Positions 27,076 to 36,372 of a DNA stretch of 64,000 nt are shown piece by piece. The position numbers and the translations under genes are program-made. Under the pieces are notes generated by a model. That model worked only from the letters and a program-made list of their open reading frames with translations. It made no database searches and was not told where the DNA came from. The stretch is from CAWHHZ01 sp963829355 (GTDB taxonomy: Bacteria; Acidobacteriota; Thermoanaerobaculia; Gp7-AA8; JAHWKK01): positions 186,001 to 250,000 of the forward strand of contig CAWHHZ010000006.1 in NCBI GenBank assembly GCA_963829355.1. The letters are read 5' to 3'. The stretch's first letter is position 1. The number at the start of each line of letters is the position of its first letter.

Positions 27076-28710
27076 ATGGCTAAAGTTACGATTGACGGGA
27101 TCGAAGTCGAAGTCGACGAGGGCACCAACATCATCGAGGCCTCGAAGCTCGCGAACATCCACGTTCCCCATTTCTGCTACCACCCGAGTCTCTCCGTCGT
27201 CGGACAGTGCCGTATGTGCCTGGTCGAGATCGAGGGGATGCCAAAGCTGCAGGCCGGCTGCTCCACGACCATCCGCGACGGGATGAACATCCACGTCCAT
27301 AACGAGAAGGTCGACAAGGCCCGGAAGGGCCAGATGGAGTTTCTTCTCATCAATCACCCGCTGGACTGTCCGATCTGCGACAAGGCCGGCGAGTGCCCCC
27401 TGCAGGACTACGCATTCAATTACGGTTCGGTGGGCTCCCGCTACGGAGAATTCAAGCGGACTTATCCAGGGATGGATCGGACCGCAATCGGGCCTCACGT
27501 GCTGCAGAACATGAATCGCTGCATCCACTGCACACGTTGCATCCGCTTTACACAGGAAATCACGGAAACCGGTGAGCTCGCCTTTTTCAAGCGTGGAGCG
27601 GAGACCGAAGTCGGCGTCTTCCCCGGAACTCCGATCGACAACTGGATGAGCGCCTGCGTCACCGACATCTGCCCGACGGGCGCGCTCACGACCCGTGAGT
27701 TCCGCTTCGAACAGCGCGTCTGGAACCTCGACGCGGCGGAATCCGTCTGCAACGGCTGCGACGTCGGCTGCAACATTTTCGTCGAGTTCAAGAACGGCCG
27801 GATCTACCGCTACAAGCCGCGGGTCAACCCCGAGGTAAATGATCACTGGCTCTGCGACTACGGTCGTTTCTCCTACGAGCAGTACGAGACCGACCGTGTG
27901 GTCGTGCCGCGTATCCGGTTCGAGGGAGACGACTACCCCTCCATCGCCAGCTGGTCCGAAGTATGGGAAGAGATGATCCCCCGGCTGCAGAAAGCGAACG
28001 GCTCGAATGTTGCCGTGATCACCTCCGCACATTCGACCAATGAAGAGGGATACCTGATCCGGAAGCTCTTCGGAGAGCTCCTCGGCAGCACGAGCATCGG
28101 CGTTCACGTCGATCCGATCGGTCCGATCAAGATGAGATCACGCACCGGCTGGCACGAGGGAACCCAGGCCGGGCCGAACCTGAGAGGACTTCAGGCCGTC
28201 GGCGTCGGAACCAGCAGCTCCCGGTCCGTAGAGTCCCTCATGAGTGATGGCGCCGAGGGAATCGAGATCCTCTACATCACTGATCCGTCCTTCAGTGAGC
28301 GCACGATGGACCCCGCGGTCGTCGCAAATCTGCGGAAGGCGACTTACCTGATCGTGCACGGATGGGAAAATCATCCGCTGACCGAGGTGGCGGACGTCGT
28401 GCTCCCATCGAGCATCTTCGCCGAGAAGAGCGGAACATGGATGAACTCGCAGAACAGGGTCCAGCGGATCAACCAGGCGTACCTGCCGAAAGGCGAAGCG
28501 CTGACTGACTTCGAAATTCTCCGCAGAATCGGCGCGAAGCTCTTCCCCGCCGACGAAACGTTCCGGAGCGAAGAACCGGAAGAGGTTTTCGAGGTACTGC
28601 GCGAATCGATCGACACATTCCGCGACATCGAGTGGGACGAGGTTACTGGCTACGGAACCCCACCGGTCGCATCATCACAATCTGAGCAATCAGAGGAGGC
28701 GCGCGGCTGA
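27076..28710 (+). CDS. nuoG: NADH-quinone oxidoreductase subunit G
   Basis: A 544-residue NuoG with the full N-terminal iron-sulfur set: 2Fe-2S ligands in HFCYHPSLSVVGQCRMCLVE plus the Cys in QAGCSTT, the His/Cys3 cluster in HPLDCPICDKAGECPLQDY, two 4Fe-4S motifs in RCIHCTRCIRF and CVTDICPTGAL, and a further CNGCDVGCNI...CDYGRF cluster as in molybdopterin-type relatives. The C-terminal molybdopterin-like domain is short compared with E. coli NuoG (about 900 residues). Heads the plus-strand nuo operon. No Shine-Dalgarno is obvious at the ATG. Confidence 0.95.
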   Translation: MAKVTIDGIEVEVDEGTNIIEASKLANIHVPHFCYHPSLSVVGQCRMCLVEIEGMPKLQAGCSTTIRDGMNIHVHNEKVDKARKGQMEFLLINHPLDCPICDKAGECPLQDYAFNYGSVGSRYGEFKRTYPGMDRTAIGPHVLQNMNRCIHCTRCIRFTQEITETGELAFFKRGAETEVGVFPGTPIDNWMSACVTDICPTGALTTREFRFEQRVWNLDAAESVCNGCDVGCNIFVEFKNGRIYRYKPRVNPEVNDHWLCDYGRFSYEQYETDRVVVPRIRFEGDDYPSIASWSEVWEEMIPRLQKANGSNVAVITSAHSTNEEGYLIRKLFGELLGSTSIGVHVDPIGPIKMRSRTGWHEGTQAGPNLRGLQAVGVGTSSSRSVESLMSDGAEGIEILYITDPSFSERTMDPAVVANLRKATYLIVHGWENHPLTEVADVVLPSSIFAEKSGTWMNSQNRVQRINQAYLPKGEALTDFEILRRIGAKLFPADETFRSEEPEEVFEVLRESIDTFRDIEWDEVTGYGTPPVASSQSEQSEEARG

Positions 28711-28746
28711 CGTCCTCACCCGAGGGCGACCCGCCACAGGATCGAG

Positions 28747-29841
28747 ATGGCATTCGACCCGACCGACATCATCCTCAGTCTCGTAAAGATCGGTATCGTT
28801 CTAGCCGTTCTGATCAACGTCACGCCGATCATGGTCTGGGTGGAGCGGCGCGGAAGCGCGCTGATCCAGGATCGTCCCGGCCCGAACCGCGTCGGGCCCC
28901 TGGGGCTCCTTCAGTCGATGGCGGACGCGGCGAAGTTCATCCTCAAAGAGGACATCATCCCCGCAAAGGCGCACAAGCTCCTCTACACCCTGGCGCCGAC
29001 TTTCGGTCTGATTCCCGCGCTGACGACAATCGCAGTCGTCCCATGGGGCAAGGCCTTCGTCATCCCGGAGATGACGGTGTTCGGCAACACCCTGTTTGAG
29101 GGAGGGCGCCTCTTCGAGCCGATCATCGCAAACCTCGACGTCGGCATCCTGCTGATGTTTGCGCTTTCCTCGCTGGGAGTCTACGGACTTGCGGTCGCCG
29201 GGTGGTCGTCGAATAACAAGTACTCATTGCTCGGCGGCATCCGCGCCTCGGCGCAGATGATCTCGTACGAGCTCGCACTCGCCCTCGCTGCCGTCGGAGC
29301 GCTCATGGCTGCGGGCTCTCTGCGACTGACTGACGTCGTCTACTACCAGACCGGCTACTACATGCTGTTCGACGTCATCAAGCTTCCCGCCTGGAACATC
29401 TTCCCGATGTTCCTCGGATTCGTCGTGTTCCTGGTGGCGTCGTTCGCCGAGACCAACCGGCTCCCGTTCGACTTCCCCGAGGCCGAAGCCGAGCTCGTGG
29501 CGGGATACCACACCGAGTACTCGTCGATGAAGTTTGCACTGTTCTTCATGGCCGAGTACATGCTGATGGCAACGATCTCTGCGCTGACGGTGACGTTGTT
29601 CCTCGGTGGATGGGACATTCCGTATTGGGACGAACCCGCGACGGTATGGGGCTTCCTGCTCTCCGCACTCTCCTTCGGACTGAAAGTCACCTTCATGCTC
29701 TTCGTATTCGTGTGGATCCGCTGGACGCTGCCGCGTCTCAAGTACGATCACCTGATGCGACTCGGCTGGAAGGTCTTCATTCCCCTCGCACTGCTCAATG
29801 TGATCATCGTGTCACTTCTGATTGCAGTAGGCTGGATCTGA
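28747..29841 (+). CDS. nuoH: NADH-quinone oxidoreductase subunit H
   Basis: A 364-residue, eight-helix membrane subunit that forms the quinone-access chamber. Motifs: ERRGSALIQDRPGPNRVGP, LLQSMADAAKFILKEDI, and FAETNRLPFDFPEAEAELV with the conserved Glu/Asp residues of the E-channel. It follows nuoG after 36 bases. nuoI, normally between H and J, is absent; nuoJ starts 3 bases after the stop. Confidence 0.97.
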   Translation: MAFDPTDIILSLVKIGIVLAVLINVTPIMVWVERRGSALIQDRPGPNRVGPLGLLQSMADAAKFILKEDIIPAKAHKLLYTLAPTFGLIPALTTIAVVPWGKAFVIPEMTVFGNTLFEGGRLFEPIIANLDVGILLMFALSSLGVYGLAVAGWSSNNKYSLLGGIRASAQMISYELALALAAVGALMAAGSLRLTDVVYYQTGYYMLFDVIKLPAWNIFPMFLGFVVFLVASFAETNRLPFDFPEAEAELVAGYHTEYSSMKFALFFMAEYMLMATISALTVTLFLGGWDIPYWDEPATVWGFLLSALSFGLKVTFMLFVFVWIRWTLPRLKYDHLMRLGWKVFIPLALLNVIIVSLLIAVGWI

Positions 29842-29844
29842 TCG

Positions 29845-30399
29845 ATGTTCGAATATCTGATATTTTTTCTCTTTGCCGCCGTCGCGATCATCTTCGCCTT
29901 CACGGTCATTCTCCACAAGAATCCGGTGGTGAGTGCGCTGTCTCTGGTCGTGACATTTTTTGCGCTCGCGGTCATGTACGTCCTGCTCGACGCGCCTTTC
30001 ATGGCTGCGCTGCAGGTACTGGTCTACGCCGGCGCCATCATGGTCCTGTTCCTCTTCGTGATCATGCTGCTGAACCTGTCTCCTCATCCGGAGCCCAGGA
30101 CGCGGCCGATCCAGCACTTTTTCGCCTGGGTCGGCGCCGCGTGGTTCGGCTTCATCGTGGTTTACTACCTGCTCAAGGCGGGATTCATCCGAACGGGCAT
30201 TCAGTTGCCGTTCAGCGCGGGCCCTCGGGATGTGGGATACGAGCTCTTCCAGCTCTATCTTCTCCCTTTCGAGATGGTCTCGATACTTCTTCTTGCGGCC
30301 ATCGTGGGCGCACTGGTACTCACGCAGCGGCCCGAGGGAACGGTCAAGCCACGTAGTCAGGAAGCGGACGTTGCTCCGGCCACCAAGGAGATTGCCTGA
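29845..30399 (+). CDS. nuoJ: NADH-quinone oxidoreductase subunit J
   Basis: A 184-residue membrane subunit with five helices: FEYLIFFLFAAVAIIFAFTV, the AALQVLVYAGAIMVLFLFVI segment with the conserved pi-bulge region, and a charged C-terminal tail. NuoJ lies between NuoH and NuoK in the proton path. Its stop overlaps nuoK by one base. Confidence 0.95.
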   Translation: MFEYLIFFLFAAVAIIFAFTVILHKNPVVSALSLVVTFFALAVMYVLLDAPFMAALQVLVYAGAIMVLFLFVIMLLNLSPHPEPRTRPIQHFFAWVGAAWFGFIVVYYLLKAGFIRTGIQLPFSAGPRDVGYELFQLYLLPFEMVSILLLAAIVGALVLTQRPEGTVKPRSQEADVAPATKEIA

Positions 30400-30701
30400 T
30401 GATACCGACCAACTGGTTTCTGATCCTCAGCGCGATTCTCTTCACGATCGGAGTTCTCGGCGTTCTGACCCGCCGGAACGGAATCACGATCTTCATGTCG
30501 ATCGAACTGATGGTAAACGCGGTCAATCTCACGTTTATCGCATACGCCCGCGAGCTCGGCTCGCTCCATGGACTCGTCTTCGTCTTCTTCATCATGGCGA
30601 TCGCCGCGGCCGAAGCTGCCGTGGGACTCGCGATCTTCATCGCGCTGTACCGTCACCGTGAAACGATCGACGTCGACGAGGCGAATCTGATGCACTGGTA
30701 G
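30399..30701 (+). CDS. nuoK: NADH-quinone oxidoreductase subunit K
   Basis: A 100-residue, three-helix subunit, the usual length. The two conserved membrane glutamates are visible in IFMSIELMVNAVNLTFIAYA and IMAIAAAEAAVGLAIFIALY. It continues the E-channel from NuoJ towards NuoN. Followed not by nuoL but by a small unrelated gene. Confidence 0.96.
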   Translation: MIPTNWFLILSAILFTIGVLGVLTRRNGITIFMSIELMVNAVNLTFIAYARELGSLHGLVFVFFIMAIAAAEAAVGLAIFIALYRHRETIDVDEANLMHW

Positions 30702-30749
30702 CGGGGCACGACCCTCGCATCGAGTCGGTACCGGAGGATAGGTACCGAC

Positions 30750-31193
30750 ATGAATGACAAGAACAAAGGCACACCGGAAGAACGGGAGATTCTCGACGAG
30801 AATCGTGATGGTATCGACGACAACATCGAGCCACCCATTCCGGATGTGAGTAGTGGAAGTGAAAAGCTGGCGGATCGGATGCGTGAGAACAACAGCACCG
30901 ATCCAACGCTCTCCGCGGGAGATGTGGACGCGAGGTGGGAAGCTGCAGATTCCACTGGCGACGAAGCAATCGCGGGGAGCCATGCCACGCCCGGACGGTC
31001 GGATGTCGACGAGATGGGCAAAGGGATGGGCGTGCAGTACCAGGACAATGAACCTCTCAAGCTCGGCGACAAGGAGCGAGCGAGGGACAAGGAACGGTGG
31101 GAGCTCGACCCCGCCTCCTCCGAGGGCTATCAGAACCGGAGCAGAGAGCTGGCGAGCGATCGGCCGTCCGACGAGAAGAAGGAAGAACGTTAG
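30750..31193 (+). CDS. Uncharacterised acidic hydrophilic protein inside the nuo operon
   Basis: A 147-residue protein very rich in Asp, Glu, Lys and Arg, with no membrane segment or signal. Near the N-terminus DENRDGIDDNIEPP looks like a loose Asp-rich metal site. The centre has DPTLSAGDVDARWEAADSTG and DVDEMGKGMGVQYQDNEPLK, and RWELDPASSEGY lies near the end. This pattern resembles a small family of unknown function I recall from cyanobacteria (DUF6335), but I am not certain. GGAGGAT is upstream at a good spacing. It lies between nuoK and nuoL on the same strand, so it is co-transcribed with complex I. Confidence 0.65.
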   Translation: MNDKNKGTPEEREILDENRDGIDDNIEPPIPDVSSGSEKLADRMRENNSTDPTLSAGDVDARWEAADSTGDEAIAGSHATPGRSDVDEMGKGMGVQYQDNEPLKLGDKERARDKERWELDPASSEGYQNRSRELASDRPSDEKKEER

Positions 31194-31303
31194 CGGACGC
31201 GGGGCCTGTACTCCTCGCGTCCGAACCAAGGACAACACGCGAGGAGGCAGGTCGCGGCGAAACCGGATGAGCTGAGCCGGGTAAGTCGCACCCCGTAGTT
31301 CGC

Positions 31304-33244
31304 ATGCTCGATCATCTAGGCTTCATACCTCTGGCCCCCTTCGTCGGGTTTCTTCTGAGCGGTCTTTTCGGCAAGAAAGCCGGGAAGCCGTTCGTCACGG
31401 CGGTCGCAATCACCGCATCACTCGCCGCGGCGGTTCTCGGAACGATGGCCGTCGTCGACTACCTCGGGCACTACCACCACGGAGAGGCTCACATCGACCT
31501 CGTCTACACGTGGGTGGCTGCCGGGTCGGTCGGTGCCGACATCGCCTTCCAGCTCGACCCCCTCTCGATCGTCATGCTCATGACGGTCACCTGGATCGGT
31601 TTTCTGATCCACGTGTACTCGGTCGGTTACATGGCCCACGAGCATGGCTACTACAGATACTTTGCGTATCTGAACCTGTTTCTCGCCGCGATGCTGATCC
31701 TGATTCTGGGGAGCAGCTATCTCTTTGCATTCGTGGGTTGGGAGGGTGTCGGACTCTGCTCGTACCTCCTGATCGGGTTCTACTTCGAGAAGGACTTCGC
31801 GGCAGCAGCCGGCAAGAAAGCGTTCATCGTCAACCGTATCGGCGACTTCGGATTTCTGCTGGCGATGTTTCTGATGCTCCAGCACGTCGGGACGCTCGAC
31901 TATCGAGGGGTGGCCGAAGGGGCGATCGCGGGAGCCATTCCTGCAGCCGCCATTCTTGCGATCTGCCTGCTCCTGTTCCTCGGCGCCACGGGAAAATCGG
32001 CGCAGATTCCTCTCTACATCTGGCTTCCTGATGCGATGGCCGGCCCGACGCCCGTATCGGCACTGATCCACGCCGCGACCATGGTCACGGCCGGTGTCTA
32101 CATGGTCGTGAGGTCGAATGTGCTGTTCCGGATGGCGCCCGAAGCGATGATGGTCGTCGCACTCATCGGGGCCGCGACGGCTCTGGTCGCCGCGACGATC
32201 GCGATCGCGCAGAACGACATCAAGAAGGTCCTTGCCTACTCCACGGTCTCCCAGCTCGGCTTCATGTTCATGGGCGCAGGCGTCGGCGCGTTCGTGGCCG
32301 CCATCTTCCACCTCGTCACTCACGCGTTCTTCAAGGCCTGCCTGTTCCTCGGATCAGGATCCGTCATCCATGGAATGGGAGGCGAACAGGACATCCGCCG
32401 GATGGGCGGACTCAAGAAGTACATGCCCACCACGTACTGGACCTTCCTCGTCGCGACGATCGCGATCGCGGGCGTTCCACCGCTGGCGGCATTCTTCTCG
32501 AAGGACGAGATTCTCGCATCTGCCCTCGTCACCCCGCACTTCGACGTGGTTGGCAAGATCGTCTGGGCCGTGGGAACGGTGGCCGCCTTCTTCACCGCGT
32601 TCTACATGTTCCGACTCACCTACCTCACCTTCTTCGGGGAGTTCCGCGGTACTGAAGAGGAGCGACATCACCTGCACGAATCTCCCAAGACTATGACGGT
32701 TCCGCTGGTCATCCTCGCCATTCTGTCGGCAGTCGGCGGACTCGTGCTCGGATTCCCCGCTCTGTTCGGGCACATGCTCCACATCCCGCACCTGCTGGAT
32801 ACGTGGCTGCACCCGATTTTCCCCGAGGTGGAGGGTGTGGAGGCTGGCATTTTCGGAATTGCGGTGTCAGCAGAGATCAGCGTCATGGTCGTCTCGACTC
32901 TTCTGGCGCTCCTCGGTATCTGGATCGCCTACTCGCTCTTCCACAAGCGAGGGCTCGAGGGAGAGGCGAAGCTCCGAGGCATCTCTCCGGCCCTCGCGAC
33001 CACACTCGAGAACAAGTGGTACGTCGACGAGTTCTATGGCGCGACCGTCGTCAGGCCTCTGCACAGAGCTGCGATGTTCTCCTGGAAGGTCATCGACGCA
33101 ATCATCGACGGGGTGATCAGCCTCGGCGCGTACTTCATCGCCGCGGTTGGCGATCTGCTCCGGTTCTTCCAGACCGGCAACGTACGAAACTACGCGCTCG
33201 CCCTCTTCCTGGGTGTGATCGTGTTCATCTGGATCGCGATCTGA
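31304..33244 (+). CDS. nuoL: NADH-quinone oxidoreductase subunit L
   Basis: A 646-residue antiporter-like subunit. Conserved blocks: FVGWEGVGLCSYLLIGFYF with the key Glu, AFIVNRIGDFGFLLAMF, FLGATGKSAQIPLYIWLPDA with the channel Lys, MAGPTPVSALIHAATMVTAG, and NDIKKVLAYSTVSQLGFMF. The C-terminal amphipathic lateral helix region is present. It forms the distal proton-pumping unit. 110 bases separate it from the preceding unknown gene; nuoM follows after 26 bases. Confidence 0.97.
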   Translation: MLDHLGFIPLAPFVGFLLSGLFGKKAGKPFVTAVAITASLAAAVLGTMAVVDYLGHYHHGEAHIDLVYTWVAAGSVGADIAFQLDPLSIVMLMTVTWIGFLIHVYSVGYMAHEHGYYRYFAYLNLFLAAMLILILGSSYLFAFVGWEGVGLCSYLLIGFYFEKDFAAAAGKKAFIVNRIGDFGFLLAMFLMLQHVGTLDYRGVAEGAIAGAIPAAAILAICLLLFLGATGKSAQIPLYIWLPDAMAGPTPVSALIHAATMVTAGVYMVVRSNVLFRMAPEAMMVVALIGAATALVAATIAIAQNDIKKVLAYSTVSQLGFMFMGAGVGAFVAAIFHLVTHAFFKACLFLGSGSVIHGMGGEQDIRRMGGLKKYMPTTYWTFLVATIAIAGVPPLAAFFSKDEILASALVTPHFDVVGKIVWAVGTVAAFFTAFYMFRLTYLTFFGEFRGTEEERHHLHESPKTMTVPLVILAILSAVGGLVLGFPALFGHMLHIPHLLDTWLHPIFPEVEGVEAGIFGIAVSAEISVMVVSTLLALLGIWIAYSLFHKRGLEGEAKLRGISPALATTLENKWYVDEFYGATVVRPLHRAAMFSWKVIDAIIDGVISLGAYFIAAVGDLLRFFQTGNVRNYALALFLGVIVFIWIAI

Positions 33245-33270
33245 CGAGAGAGAATTCGAGGGACTGAGGA

Positions 33271-34914
33271 ATGGACAATCTTCTTTCAATCATCCTGTGG
33301 TTGCCGCTGGTCGGTGCCGTCATCACGGCGCTGATCCCGAAACGCTCGGAAGGCGCCGCCAAGGGATCCGCTTTTTTCTTCTCGATGGCCACCTTCGTGG
33401 TGTCGCTCCTGATCCTGCCCCGATTCGTAACGGGCGAGGCCGGTTTCCAGCTCGTGGAGCATTACCGCTGGATTCCAGAGTGGGGCATCAGTTACGCCCT
33501 GGGGATTGACGGCATCTCTCTGTGGCTGGTCCTGCTGACGACACTGCTCACTCCGATCGTGCTGCTCTCCCAGTGGAACTCCGTGGCGAAGCATGTCAAG
33601 GAGTACATGGTGGCGATGCTCGTGCTCGAGTTCGGCATGCTCGGCGCCTTCTTCGCGATGGACCTCGTGTTCTTCTATGTGTTCTTCGAGCTCATGCTGC
33701 TCCCGATGTACCTGATCATCGGTGTCTGGGGCGGAAAGAACAGGATCTACGCGGCGATCAAGTTCTTCCTTTTCACCATCGCCGGTTCGCTTCTGATGCT
33801 GATCGGAATCATCTATCTCGGCATGCTTCACGCTCGAGTCACCGGAGCGCCGAGCTTCGCATTCGCCGATCTGTACGCTCTTTCCATTCCGCAGGAAGCG
33901 CAACTGCTCCTGTTCATCGCCTTCTCGCTCGCGTTTGCGATCAAGGTCCCCCTCTTCCCGATGCACACATGGCTTCCGGACGCCCACGTAGAAGCTCCGA
34001 CCGGAGGCTCGATCATCCTGGCGGGCGTCCTCCTGAAGCTCGGCACCTACGGATTCGTCCGCTTCGTTCTGCCGATCTTCCCGGAGATGACCTTTCAGTG
34101 GGCTCCCCTGCTGGCGGCCCTCTCGGTGATCGGAATCATCTACGGAGCGATCGTCGCCTGGGTCCAGCCCGATATGAAGAAGCTGGTGGCCTACTCTTCG
34201 GTTTCGCATCTCGGATTCGTTGTCCTCGGCATCTTCGCACTCACGCAGGCATCGCTCGAGGGAGCCATGATCCAGATGGTCAACCATGGCCTCTCCACAG
34301 GCGCACTCTTCCTTCTGGTCGGCGTCATCTACGAGAGACGTCATTCACGCCAGCTCGATGACTTCGGCGGAATCGCGGGGGTCGTCCCGGTCTTCACTGT
34401 CCTGTTCGTGATTTCGATGCTGGCATCGGTCGGACTGCCCGGGCTCAACGGTTTCATTGGCGAGTTCCTCATCCTGGCCGGATCGTTTCCGACCTTCCCG
34501 CTCTTCACGATCCTTGCGACGACCGGAGTGATTCTCGCCGCCGTCTATCTGCTGTGGCTCGTGCAGAAGGTGTTTTTCGGCCCGCTCGTCCACGAGGAAA
34601 ACAAGATTCTGCCCGACATCCGCTGGAACGAGCTGGTTGCCGTTCTCCCTTTGATTCTCTTCATGGTCTGGATCGGCATTCATCCCGAGACATTCCTCGA
34701 GAAGACCCGGCCATCCGTCAAGGCGCTGCTCGCCGTCGTCGAAGCAAACCGAACCGGCGACGACGAGGTCTACGAGATCGGCGAGGCGGGGCCATCAATC
34801 GAAACTCAGCAGCCGTTCGTAGTGCCCTCGGACGAGCGGGAGGTCGCATCGACGACCCCCGACAGATCCGCCGCTGTGCTTGAGAATACTTCCGAGGAGG
34901 AAGTGATCCGATGA
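33271..34914 (+). CDS. nuoM: NADH-quinone oxidoreductase subunit M
   Basis: A 547-residue antiporter-like subunit with MDLVFFYVFFELMLLPMYLI (conserved Glu), FLFTIAGSLLMLIGIIYL, AFAIKVPLFPMHTWLPDAHV (channel Lys), EAPTGGSIILAGVLLKLGTY and KKLVAYSSVSHLGFVVLG. The C-terminus is about 50 residues longer than common NuoM, with an Asp/Glu-rich cytoplasmic tail. Overlaps nuoN by 4 bases. Confidence 0.97.
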   Translation: MDNLLSIILWLPLVGAVITALIPKRSEGAAKGSAFFFSMATFVVSLLILPRFVTGEAGFQLVEHYRWIPEWGISYALGIDGISLWLVLLTTLLTPIVLLSQWNSVAKHVKEYMVAMLVLEFGMLGAFFAMDLVFFYVFFELMLLPMYLIIGVWGGKNRIYAAIKFFLFTIAGSLLMLIGIIYLGMLHARVTGAPSFAFADLYALSIPQEAQLLLFIAFSLAFAIKVPLFPMHTWLPDAHVEAPTGGSIILAGVLLKLGTYGFVRFVLPIFPEMTFQWAPLLAALSVIGIIYGAIVAWVQPDMKKLVAYSSVSHLGFVVLGIFALTQASLEGAMIQMVNHGLSTGALFLLVGVIYERRHSRQLDDFGGIAGVVPVFTVLFVISMLASVGLPGLNGFIGEFLILAGSFPTFPLFTILATTGVILAAVYLLWLVQKVFFGPLVHEENKILPDIRWNELVAVLPLILFMVWIGIHPETFLEKTRPSVKALLAVVEANRTGDDEVYEIGEAGPSIETQQPFVVPSDEREVASTTPDRSAAVLENTSEEEVIR

Positions 34915-36371
34915 ACTTCAATCCACTGATCGAATCGAACTGGGCCTGGGCACTCCTGCCGGAGATTATTCTCTCCTGTGCAGGAATGGTGATCATCCTT
35001 TTCGACGCATTCTTCGGAAAGATGAAAAGCTGGCTCGGGCCGCTCGCGATCATCACCATTCTCGGAACAATATGGTCCGAGCTTCACAGCGCCACCGGAG
35101 TATTCTTCGCCGGGAGCTACGAGATCAGCGCCATCACCCGGCTGTTCGATTTCACTTTCCTGCTCGCGGCTCTGCTCGTCGTGATGCTCGCGCGCGAGTA
35201 CCTGAGGCGTGAAGCGATCGAGGGGGGTGAATTCTACGCGCTCATCATGTGGGGCACCGTAGGAATGATGATGATGGCAAAGGGCCTGGATCTGATCATC
35301 GTCGTCCTCGGCCTCGAAATGCTCTCGATCTGCATCTTCGCCCTCGTCGGCTACCACCGGCGCATCGCGATCTCCAACGAAGCTTCGCTCAAGTACTTTC
35401 TCATGGGTGCGTTCGCCACAGGTTTCATCCTGTATGGAACCGCATTATTTTACGGCGCCACCGGATCAACCCGTGTCGCGGATCTCGGAACGGTCCTCGC
35501 CGGGGCATCCACGGCCAATCCCCTGCTGACCATCGCCTTCGTGATGATCATGGGAGGCATCGGCTTCAAGCTGGCGCTCGCACCATTCCACGGCTGGGCG
35601 CCCGACGTCTATCAGGGCGCGCCGACTCCAGTTGCGGCATGGCTGTCAGTGGCCCCCAAGGCTGCGACCCTGATCGCGCTGATGCGGATCATTTCGGAGA
35701 TTCTGCCGGAAGCGAGGACGTTCGGCTGGATGACCGTCATCGCAGTACTGTCGATCGCTTCGATGGTGATGGGAAACTTCGTCGCGATCGCGCAACGCGA
35801 CCTCAAGCGAATGCTCGCCTACTCCGGTATCGCCCACGTCGGTTACATGATGATCGCCGTACTCGTGCTCGGAGAGGATGCGGTCGCTGCCGTCGCGGTC
35901 TACACGATCACCTACGCGCTGATGAACATCGGAGCATTCGGGGTCGTGTCGCTCCTCGACAAGAACCAGAACGATCCGCAGACGCTCCAGGACATCTCCG
36001 GACTCGGGTTCCGGAAACCGTTCCTCGGACTGGTTCTCGCCCTGTTCATGTTCTCGCTCGCGGGCATTCCCCCGACCGCCGGCTTCGTCTCCAAGTTCTT
36101 CGTGTTCAAGACGGCGATCCAGGAAGGGCAGATCGCGATTGCCGTGATCGGTATCCTGACGAGTATCGTTTCCGTCTACTACTACCTCAGAGTCGTCTAT
36201 TACCTCTATATGAAGGAAGCGGACGAGGCGCTGACTCCGATGCCGGTCTCCGGTGTCCTGTCGACGAGTGCTCTCGCCATTGCCGCGCTCGGAATCCTGG
36301 CGATCGGGATCTTCCCGACCCCTCTTTTCGAGACGGCACTCCAGGCGGCAGCAGCTTTGTTCATGAACTGA
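34911..36371 (+). CDS. nuoN: NADH-quinone oxidoreductase subunit N
   Basis: A 486-residue antiporter-like subunit. Blocks: DLIIVVLGLEMLSICIFALV (Glu), EASLKYFLMGAFATGFILYG, FVMIMGGIGFKLALAPFHGW (Lys), DVYQGAPTPVAAWLSVAPKA and RDLKRMLAYSGIAHVGYMMI. Closest of the three antiporter-like subunits to NuoK. The rex gene starts 1 base after its stop, so regulation and structure share a transcript. Confidence 0.97.
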   Translation: MNFNPLIESNWAWALLPEIILSCAGMVIILFDAFFGKMKSWLGPLAIITILGTIWSELHSATGVFFAGSYEISAITRLFDFTFLLAALLVVMLAREYLRREAIEGGEFYALIMWGTVGMMMMAKGLDLIIVVLGLEMLSICIFALVGYHRRIAISNEASLKYFLMGAFATGFILYGTALFYGATGSTRVADLGTVLAGASTANPLLTIAFVMIMGGIGFKLALAPFHGWAPDVYQGAPTPVAAWLSVAPKAATLIALMRIISEILPEARTFGWMTVIAVLSIASMVMGNFVAIAQRDLKRMLAYSGIAHVGYMMIAVLVLGEDAVAAVAVYTITYALMNIGAFGVVSLLDKNQNDPQTLQDISGLGFRKPFLGLVLALFMFSLAGIPPTAGFVSKFFVFKTAIQEGQIAIAVIGILTSIVSVYYYLRVVYYLYMKEADEALTPMPVSGVLSTSALAIAALGILAIGIFPTPLFETALQAAAALFMN

Positions 36372-36372
36372 G

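Noticed and set aside
30750..31193. Calcium-binding thrombospondin-type repeat in the nuo-operon protein
   Set aside because: Only one short ENRDGIDD segment is present, without the Cys and NPDQ pattern that defines the repeat in the PilP-like protein.
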